Of a stretch of 64,000 nucleotides of DNA, positions 58,091 through 64,000 are shown piece by piece (within the stretch, counting starts at the first letter, position 1; every line of letters begins with the position of its first letter). The notes below the pieces were generated by a model. The model did no database searches and was not told the DNA's origin. It was given only the letters and a program-made list of their open reading frames with translations. The DNA is from Streptomyces malachitofuscus. Its GTDB lineage: Bacteria; Actinomycetota; Actinomycetes; Streptomycetales; Streptomycetaceae. Made by a program: the position numbers and the translations under genes. Where the stretch lies: NCBI RefSeq assembly GCF_014650055.1, contig NZ_BMUF01000007.1, positions 1-64,000 on the forward strand. The letters are read 5' to 3'.

Positions 58091-59046
58091 CGGTGCCTAC
58101 GAGCTCGGGGGCCCTGGAGCGCCGGCGGGTGCGGGTGGATCGTGGTTACTCGCGCAGTTCCCCCCGCCTCTTCCGGGGCTCCGGCATCCCCTGGCTCTAT
58201 CTCGCGCCTGCTCTTGTGGTCCTTGGGGGGTTGCTGGCCTATCCGATCTATCAGCTCGGGCTGATTTCCCTCTTCCACTACACCCAGGCGCAGGTCAGCG
58301 GGGGAGAGGCGACCACCTTCGAGGGGTTCGGGAACTACGCCGAGCTCTTCCGGGACGATCAGTTCTGGCAGGTGCTGCTGGCCACCGTGGTGTTCGCGGC
58401 GGCCTGTGTGATCAGCACCCTGGCCGTGGGGTGCGCGCTCGCCGTGCTGCTCACCCGGGTCCGTGCCGTGCCACGGCTGGCGCTGATGCTGGCCGCGCTC
58501 GGCGCCTGGGCGACCCCGGCGATCACCGGGTCCACGGTGTGGCTGTTCCTGTTCGACGCCGACTTCGGGCCCGTCAACCGGGTGCTGGGTCTCGGCGACC
58601 ACTCGTGGACGTACGGGCGGTTCAGCGCCTTCTTCCTGGTGCTGCTCGAAGTGGTGTGGTGCTCCTTCCCGTTCGTGATGGTGACGGTCTACGCCGGCAT
58701 CCGCTCCGTACCGTCCGAGGTGCTGGAGGCCGCCTCCCTGGACGGGGCCTCGCAGTGGCGCATCTGGCGCTCCGTGCTCGCACCGATGCTCCGGCCGATC
58801 CTGGTGGTCGTCACCATCCAGTCCGTCATCTGGGACTTCAAGGTCTTCACCCAGATCTACGTCATGACCAACGGCGGCGGCATCGCGGGCCAGAACATGG
58901 TCCTGAACGTCTACGCCTACCAGCAGGCGTTCGCGTCCTCGCAGTACAGCCTCGGCGCGGCGATCGGCGTGGTGATGCTGCTCATCCTGCTCGCCGTCAC
59001 GCTGGTCTATCTGCGGCTGCTGCGCCGCCAGGGGGAGGAACTGTGA
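58087..59046 (+). CDS. Sugar ABC transporter permease, MalF-like
   Basis: This 319-residue inner-membrane permease has six helices and the coupling loop EVLEAASLDGASQWRIWRSV. It has ordinary length, with no extracytoplasmic insertion, unlike the MalF-like protein at 15120-16469. It overlaps both neighbours: ATGA with the binding protein and GTGA with the next permease. Confidence 0.91.
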   Translation: MTVPTSSGALERRRVRVDRGYSRSSPRLFRGSGIPWLYLAPALVVLGGLLAYPIYQLGLISLFHYTQAQVSGGEATTFEGFGNYAELFRDDQFWQVLLATVVFAAACVISTLAVGCALAVLLTRVRAVPRLALMLAALGAWATPAITGSTVWLFLFDADFGPVNRVLGLGDHSWTYGRFSAFFLVLLEVVWCSFPFVMVTVYAGIRSVPSEVLEAASLDGASQWRIWRSVLAPMLRPILVVVTIQSVIWDFKVFTQIYVMTNGGGIAGQNMVLNVYAYQQAFASSQYSLGAAIGVVMLLILLAVTLVYLRLLRRQGEEL

Positions 59047-59921
59047 CGATCGTGAGCCAGGTCCGGGGACCCCGGGTGAAACCTGTGCGCCGGTTCGGCC
59101 GGCGTCCGGGACGGCTGGCGGCCGAGACGGCGGCGCTGCTGATCGCCGCCGTGGTGGCCTTCCCGCTGTACTGGATGGTGCTGAGCGCCTTCAAACCGGC
59201 CGGGGAGATCGAGTCCACCGAGCCGCGCCCCTGGACGCTCGCCCCCACGCTGGACTCCTTCCGGCGGGTGTTCGGGCAGCAGGAATTCGGCCGGTACTTC
59301 CTCAACAGCGTCGTCGTCGCGGTCGCCGTGGTGGTCGCCTCCGCGCTGATCGCCTTTCTCGCCGCGACCGCCGTCACGCGTTTCCGCTTCCGTATGCGGA
59401 CCACCCTGCTGATCATGTTTCTGGTGGCCCAGATGGTGCCCGTGGAGGCGCTGACGATCCCCCTGTTCTTCGTCATGCGGGACTTCGGTCAGCTGAACAC
59501 GCTGTGGTCGCTGATCCTTCCGCACATCGCGTTCTCCCTGCCGTTCGCGATCTGGATGCTCAGGGGGTTCGTGAAGGCCGTTCCGGAGGCGCTGGAGGAG
59601 GCCGCGTACATCGACGGGGCGAGCCGTGCCCGCTTTCTCTGGCAGATCCTTTTCCCGCTCGTGCTGCCGGGTCTGGTCGCCACCAGCGTGTTTTCCTTCA
59701 TCTCCACCTGGAACGACTTCCTGTTCGCCAAGTCCTTCATCATCAGCGACATCTCGCAGTCGACCCTGCCGATGGCGCTGCTGGTCTTCTACAAACCCGA
59801 CGACCCGGACTGGGGCGGGGTCATGGCCGCGTCGACGGTGATGACGATTCCGGTACTGGTCTTCTTCGTACTCGTACAGCGGCGTCTGGTCTCCGGACTG
59901 GGCGGCGCGGTAAAGGACTGA
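59043..59921 (+). CDS. Sugar ABC transporter permease, MalG-like
   Basis: This 292-residue permease starts at GTG 59043, overlapping the stop of the previous gene (GTGA). Six helices and the loop ALEEAAYIDGASRARFLWQI are visible, and it ends VSGLGGAVKD. Like the first importer in this window, the operon has no ATPase gene and probably uses a shared MsiK-type ATPase. The hexosaminidase gene begins one base after its stop. Confidence 0.91.
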   Translation: MTIVSQVRGPRVKPVRRFGRRPGRLAAETAALLIAAVVAFPLYWMVLSAFKPAGEIESTEPRPWTLAPTLDSFRRVFGQQEFGRYFLNSVVVAVAVVVASALIAFLAATAVTRFRFRMRTTLLIMFLVAQMVPVEALTIPLFFVMRDFGQLNTLWSLILPHIAFSLPFAIWMLRGFVKAVPEALEEAAYIDGASRARFLWQILFPLVLPGLVATSVFSFISTWNDFLFAKSFIISDISQSTLPMALLVFYKPDDPDWGGVMAASTVMTIPVLVFFVLVQRRLVSGLGGAVKD

Positions 59922-59922
59922 C

Positions 59923-61566
59923 GTGACTGAACTGATTCCAGCGCCCCGCAGCGTCGTCAACGGCACCGGCGAGGTGCGGCTGACGGCGCACTCCCGGCTC
60001 CACGCCGGTGACGGGACGGAGGGCGTCGCCCATTGGCTGCGCACCGCCCTCCGGCAGGCGACCGGACTGCCGCTGCACGAGGGGCGGGAACCCGACGACG
60101 CCGCCGGGGACGGCATCGCGCTCACGCTCGGCCCCGGGCTCGGTCCCGAGGAGTACCGCCTCGTCAGCGGTCCGACGGGGGTGCGCATCGAGGGAGGCGG
60201 CGCGGCCGGTGTCTTCCAGGGCGCCCAGACGCTGCGGCAGCTCCTCGGCGCCGACGCCTTCCGCCGGGCCCCGGTCCGCCGCGACCGGGTGTGGACGGTC
60301 CCGCACGTGACGATCGAGGACGCCCCCCGCTTCCGCTGGCGCGGGCTGATGCTGGACGTCGCACGGCACTTCATGCCGAAGGACGGCGTGCTCCGCTATA
60401 TCGATCTGATGGCGGCGCACAAACTCAACGTCCTGCATCTCCATCTGACGGACGACCAGGGCTGGCGCATCGAGATCCAGCGCTATCCGAAGCTCACCGA
60501 GATCGGCTCCTGGCGCGCGCGGACGAAAGTCGGCCACCGCGCCTCACCGCTGTGGGACGACAAGCCGCACGGCGGTCACTACACCCAGGACGACATCCGC
60601 GAGATCGTCGCCTATGCCGCCGAGCGGCATATCGGCGTCGTCCCCGAAATCGACGTGCCCGGGCACTCGCAGGCCGCCATCGCCGCGTATCCGGAGCTCG
60701 GCAATGCCGATGTCGTCGACACCGCCTCCCTGACCGTCTGGGACACCTGGGGGATCAATCCGAACGTCCTCGCCCCCACGGACGACACGCTGCGCTTCTA
60801 CGAGGGGGTGCTCGAGGAGGTCCTGGACCTGTTCCCCGCGGACGCCGGGCCGTTCTCGTCGTTCGTGCACATCGGCGGCGACGAATGCCTCAAGGACCAG
60901 TGGCGCGAGTCGGACACCGCGCAGAAGCAGATCGGCAACCTCGGGCTCGCGGACGAGGACGCCCTCCAGGCCTGGTTCATCGGGCACTTCGACAACTGGC
61001 TCGCCGCGCGGGGACGTCGGCTGATCGGCTGGGACGAGATCCTCGAGGGCGGACTGGCTCCCGGCGCCGCGGTGTCGTCCTGGCGCGGCTACGCGGGCGG
61101 GGTCGCCGCGGCCCGCGCGGGGCACGACGTGGTCATGTGCCCCGAGCAGCAGGTGTACCTGGACCACCGTCAGGACGCCGGCGCCGACGAGCCGGTGCCG
61201 ATCGGGTACGTGCGCACCTTGGAGGACGTCTACCGGTTCGAGCCCGTGCCGGCGGAGCTGACGCCGCAGGAGAGCGCACGGGTGCTGGGCACCCAGGCCA
61301 ACGTGTGGACCGAGGTGATGGAGGACCAGGGGCGCGTCGACTACCAGACGTTCCCCCGGCTCGCCGCGCTCGCCGAGGTCGCCTGGAGCGACCTGCCCGC
61401 CCCCGCCGACCGGGACTTCGCCGGGTTCGAGCGGCGGATGGCCGCCCACTACCGGCGCCTGGACGCCCTCGGGGTCGGCTACCGTCCGCCCACCGGTCCG
61501 CTGCCCTGGCAGCGGCGCCCGGGCGTGCTGGGACGCCCGATCGACGGGCCGCCGCCGAACCGGTAG
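59923..61566 (+). CDS. Beta-N-acetylhexosaminidase, GH20, cytoplasmic
   Basis: This 547-residue enzyme starts at GTG 59923 (MTELIPAPRSVVNGTGEVRL). It has the GH20 N-terminal domain and a TIM barrel with FRWRGLMLDVARHFMPKDG, LHLHLTDDQGWRIEI, and the catalytic pair Asp320-Glu321 in HIGGDECLK. No signal peptide is present, so it should act in the cytoplasm on imported oligosaccharides, consistent with its place at the end of the importer operon. It would release terminal GlcNAc or GalNAc. A terminator hairpin follows. Confidence 0.94.
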   Translation: MTELIPAPRSVVNGTGEVRLTAHSRLHAGDGTEGVAHWLRTALRQATGLPLHEGREPDDAAGDGIALTLGPGLGPEEYRLVSGPTGVRIEGGGAAGVFQGAQTLRQLLGADAFRRAPVRRDRVWTVPHVTIEDAPRFRWRGLMLDVARHFMPKDGVLRYIDLMAAHKLNVLHLHLTDDQGWRIEIQRYPKLTEIGSWRARTKVGHRASPLWDDKPHGGHYTQDDIREIVAYAAERHIGVVPEIDVPGHSQAAIAAYPELGNADVVDTASLTVWDTWGINPNVLAPTDDTLRFYEGVLEEVLDLFPADAGPFSSFVHIGGDECLKDQWRESDTAQKQIGNLGLADEDALQAWFIGHFDNWLAARGRRLIGWDEILEGGLAPGAAVSSWRGYAGGVAAARAGHDVVMCPEQQVYLDHRQDAGADEPVPIGYVRTLEDVYRFEPVPAELTPQESARVLGTQANVWTEVMEDQGRVDYQTFPRLAALAEVAWSDLPAPADRDFAGFERRMAAHYRRLDALGVGYRPPTGPLPWQRRPGVLGRPIDGPPPNR

Positions 61567-61591
61567 CCCGCCGCCCTCCGTCCGCCCCGCG

Positions 61592-61616
61592 GTCCCGGGG
61601 CCGCCCGCCCCGGGAC
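61592..61616 (+). terminator. Terminator after the hexosaminidase operon
   Basis: GTCCCGGGGC and GCCCCGGGAC form a perfect 10-bp stem around CGCCC, 25 bp after the stop. Confidence 0.75.
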
Positions 61617-61678
61617 GCCGAACGGGTCCCGCGCGACCGCGCGCCCCGGGCCCGAACAGGCCGTGCGATACGGGTACA

Positions 61679-61721
61679 GGCATCACCGAAGGGTGCCAAT
61701 CCTCGGCAGACCGGTGATGCC
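61679..61721 (+). promoter_or_regulatory. Structured element upstream of the molybdenum-hydroxylase genes
   Basis: GGCATCACCG (61679-61688) pairs perfectly with CGGTGATGCC (61712-61721). Inside, TGCC and GGCA can form a second short stem around AATCCTC. It lies about 170 bp before the FAD-subunit start. I see no other gene in 61617-61887. Confidence 0.4.
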
Positions 61722-61808
61722 GGGCGAAATCCGCCATGCCCGGGGTGAGGTGGGCGAATGCCTCCTAGCGGACCCCCGTCTTCGGCGCCTGCCAAGATGT
61801 GCCAGAGT

Positions 61809-61839
61809 TGCCACGTCCGCCCTGTCAGCACGTACCGTA
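61809..61839 (+). promoter_or_regulatory. Possible promoter of the FAD-subunit gene
   Basis: TTGCCA (61809-61814) and TACCGT (61834-61839) are 19 bp apart, about 50 bp before the TTG start at 61888. The spacing is one to two bases long for a standard promoter. Confidence 0.3.
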
Positions 61840-61887
61840 CGGCGCACAGGTGGGACCAGGTGGGGCAGCGGGAAGGGGCAGCCGGTT

Positions 61888-62781
61888 TTGAGCACGCACG
61901 CACCGCAGGCGGCGCAGGCCGTGACGCTGCCCACGACCCTGGACGAGGCCGTGGCCACGCTCACGGCCATGCCCGCCGCCGTGCCCGTCGCGGGCGGCAC
62001 GGACCTGATGGCCGCCGTCAACTCCGGGCAGCTCAGGCCCGCCGCACTGGTCGGCCTCGGCAGGATCAGCGAGATCCGCGGCTGGCAGTACCTGGACGGA
62101 CACGCGCTGCTCGGCGCCGGACTCACCCACGCGCGCATGGGCCGCCCCGACTTCGCCGCCCTCATCCCGGCGCTCGCCGCCTCCGCGCGGGCCGCCGGAC
62201 CGCCGCACATCCGCAACGCCGGCACCCTCGGCGGCAACATCGCCTCCGCCGCCCCCACCGGGGACGCGCTGCCCGTGCTGGCCGCGTTGGAGGCGACGCT
62301 GGTCGTCGCCGGCCCGGGCGGGGCCCGCCGCGAGGTCCCGGTGTCGCACCTGCTGGCCGGAATGGACCTGCTGCGCCCCGGCGAGCTCATCGGCTACGTG
62401 CGCGTGCCGCTGCTGCACGCCCCCCAGGTCTTCCTCAAGGCGACCGGACGCACCGGCCCCGGCCGGGCGGTCGCCTCCGTCGCCCTCGTGCTCGACCCCG
62501 CGCGGCGCGGGGTGCGCTGCGCGGTGGGCGCCATCGCGCCGATGCCGCTGCGGCCCCTGGACGCCGAGCAGTGGGTCGCGCAGCTCATCGACTGGGACAA
62601 CAACCGCGCGATCGTGCCCGAGGCACTGACCGCGTTCGGGGAGTACGTCGCCGCGGCCTGCATCCCCGACGCCGCCCCCGGCGAGGACGGCACCGTCCCA
62701 CCGCTTCCGCCCGCGGTACTGCACCTGCGGCGCACCGTCGCCGCGCTGGCCCGACGAGCACTGGGGAGGGCGCTGTCGTGA
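61888..62781 (+). CDS. Molybdenum hydroxylase FAD-binding subunit (CoxM/XdhB-like)
   Basis: This 297-residue protein starts at TTG 61888, preceded by GGGAAGGGGC. FAD-site motifs VAGGTDLMAAVNSGQLRP and HIRNAGTLGGNIASAAPTGD identify the medium subunit of the xanthine dehydrogenase / CO-dehydrogenase family. It passes electrons from the Fe-S subunit to FAD. The stop overlaps the next start (GTGA), so the partner subunit is translated in concert. The large Mo-binding subunit is probably beyond the window. Confidence 0.88.
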   Translation: MSTHAPQAAQAVTLPTTLDEAVATLTAMPAAVPVAGGTDLMAAVNSGQLRPAALVGLGRISEIRGWQYLDGHALLGAGLTHARMGRPDFAALIPALAASARAAGPPHIRNAGTLGGNIASAAPTGDALPVLAALEATLVVAGPGGARREVPVSHLLAGMDLLRPGELIGYVRVPLLHAPQVFLKATGRTGPGRAVASVALVLDPARRGVRCAVGAIAPMPLRPLDAEQWVAQLIDWDNNRAIVPEALTAFGEYVAAACIPDAAPGEDGTVPPLPPAVLHLRRTVAALARRALGRALS

Positions 62782-64000
62782 CCGACGACCAGCACGGAGA
62801 GGGCAGGCCCCCCGGCGGCAGCCGCTGGGACCCGCTGCCCCAGGGCGACTACGACGACGGCGCCACGGCCTTCGTGAACCTCCCCGAGGGGGGCATCGAC
62901 GCCCTGCTCGACTCCATGGAGAGCCCGCTCGCCGCGCCCGGCCACGGCTATGTGCCGCCGCAGATAACGGTCGCCCCCGCGACCACCGCGGGCACCGACC
63001 CGGCGGCCACCGGAAGCTGGGCCGTACCCGGCGCGCCCGTCGACGGCGCGCAGTGGCACGAGCCGGAGGCCCCCGAGGGGGACGCGGCGACGGGGGACCG
63101 GTTCGCGTACAACCCGGGCGCCACCGGGCAGTGGAACTTCGAGGAGGCCGCGGCCGCGGAGAATCCCGCGCCGGGGCAGGACGTCACCGGCCAGTGGTCG
63201 ATCCCGGTCGCCGACGGCGACCTGCCTGACGAATCGGGCGAGTTCACCACGTCCTCCCTGGTCGAGCAGTGGGGCGGCGGCACGCCTCCGGCCACCCTTC
63301 CGGGCGGTGCCCCGGCCCCCTGGGCCACTACCGAGTCCATCGGCCGGCCGTGGGGCCCCGGCGTGCCCGGTGTCCCGCAGGACCCGGAGCAGCAGGGCGA
63401 GCACGGCCCCGCGCGGGAGCCGCAGGACGCCGCGACACGGCCGCAGGGCGAGCCCGGCGGCGGCGCGGGCACCCACGCGCCCGGCGATGGTCCCGGCCGG
63501 CCCTCGCACGCTGCGGAGCCGTACGGCGGATCCGGCCGGGGTGAGGACCTCGCCGCCCCGCGGCGCTCCGACGACCCCGGGTACGACGGCCGGCGGCCCG
63601 GACCCGCTGAGGGGCGACCGGACGCGGAGGGGCCCGGTACGCCGGACCGCGGTCCCGGGCAGCCCGCGCACCCCGACGCGGCCTGGGAGCCCGGGCCGGC
63701 CGACGGTCCCGCCCACGCCGGACCGCGGTCGTCCGGCACGTCCGGGCCGCTGCCCGCCGACGGCCGGGCCGAGCCCCGGTGGCGCCCCGGCGTGGAGCCC
63801 GCCGACGGTGCCTCCGCCGGGTCCCGGGAGCACGCCCTCCGGGAGCACCCGCACCCCGGCGCCCAGGACGCCGTACAGCCCGGCTCCGAGGCCGGTGAGG
63901 CCTCCGGGACGCCCGGGGGCGCCGACGCGACCTCCGAGGCCGCCGGGAGCCCGTCAGGGCCCTCCGCCGCCCACGCCGGGGACGCCCGGGCGGAGACCGG
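62778..64000 (+). CDS. Probable Fe-S subunit of the molybdenum hydroxylase, long disordered N-terminus (partial)
   Basis: The reading frame opens at GTG 62778 (GTGA overlap with the FAD subunit) and stays open to the window end, so 407 codons are seen. The visible part begins TDDQHGEGRPPGGSRWDPLP and holds three short ATGSW / ATGQW / VTGQW motifs at residues about 75-140, then a Pro/Gly/Ala/Asp-rich disordered stretch. No Cys cluster is yet visible. By position the gene should encode the small [2Fe-2S] subunit, with the ferredoxin domain downstream of 64000. Ordinary small subunits are about 160 residues, so this N-terminal extension is exceptional. The assignment is inferred. Confidence 0.6.
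   Translation, partial: MTDDQHGEGRPPGGSRWDPLPQGDYDDGATAFVNLPEGGIDALLDSMESPLAAPGHGYVPPQITVAPATTAGTDPAATGSWAVPGAPVDGAQWHEPEAPEGDAATGDRFAYNPGATGQWNFEEAAAAENPAPGQDVTGQWSIPVADGDLPDESGEFTTSSLVEQWGGGTPPATLPGGAPAPWATTESIGRPWGPGVPGVPQDPEQQGEHGPAREPQDAATRPQGEPGGGAGTHAPGDGPGRPSHAAEPYGGSGRGEDLAAPRRSDDPGYDGRRPGPAEGRPDAEGPGTPDRGPGQPAHPDAAWEPGPADGPAHAGPRSSGTSGPLPADGRAEPRWRPGVEPADGASAGSREHALREHPHPGAQDAVQPGSEAGEASGTPGGADATSEAAGSPSGPSAAHAGDARAET

Overview
The window is about 72-75% G+C, has strongly G/C-biased third codon positions, uses many GTG and TTG starts and has short operons ending in GC-rich hairpins. It carries pkaA/pkaB, ftsEX, smpB-ssrA, matAB, narK-nnaR, an ECF sigma/anti-sigma pair, hupA and murA in a block typical of the conserved core of a Streptomyces chromosome. 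The tmRNA tag (ANSKRDSSQQAFALAA) is one residue from the form I recall for S. coelicolor. I see no integrase, insertion sequence, CRISPR array or natural-product cluster.

Layout. 1-14 kb: start of a TagG-like ABC permease, a divergent TetR regulator with a paired operator, a lipoprotein, a family-2 glycosyltransferase, the ohrR/ohr peroxide-defence pair, two polytopic GT-C-like membrane proteins, and three paralogous fusions of a GT2 domain with a CDP-glycerol glycerophosphotransferase. This is a cell-wall teichoic/glycerophosphate polymer locus. 14-18 kb: a sugar ABC importer (binding protein, MalF-like and MalG-like permeases) without its own ATPase. 18-26 kb: a lipoprotein, a 1389-residue FHA/FtsK-type ATPase, and the divergent Ser/Thr kinase genes pkaA and pkaB. 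26-33 kb: prfB, an LAETG-type sortase substrate, a small zinc-ribbon protein, ftsE, ftsX, an S41 protease, smpB and the tmRNA gene. 33-38 kb: a secreted esterase, a LacI regulator, an MFS exporter and a LysR regulator. 38-44 kb: matA-matB (PNAG-like extracellular polysaccharide) and an acyltransferase. 44-47 kb: narK and nnaR (nitrate assimilation) and a CGNR protein. 47-54 kb: ECF sigma/anti-sigma, a HelD-like RNA-polymerase remodeller, a structured RNA with terminator, malic enzyme and hupA. 54-62 kb: murA, YqgE, a DUF3039 protein, and a second ATPase-less sugar importer coupled to a cytoplasmic GH20 hexosaminidase. 62-64 kb: the FAD subunit of a molybdenum hydroxylase and the first 407 codons of its partner.

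How the genes fit together. Much of the window concerns the cell envelope: teichoic-acid synthesis and export, MatAB glycan, MurA, FtsEX, a sortase substrate, two ABC importers that probably recycle sugars, and a cytoplasmic hexosaminidase. Regulation includes probable local operators (TetR, OhrR, LacI, GlnR-like), two genes with rare TTA codons that imply bldA dependence, and several RNA hairpins that could act as switches. The items most worth testing are the structured leader or small RNA before the malic enzyme gene, the hairpin over the HelD gene's ribosome-binding site, the stepwise loss of catalytic histidines among the three glycerophosphotransferase paralogs, and the FHA-ATPase facing two kinases.
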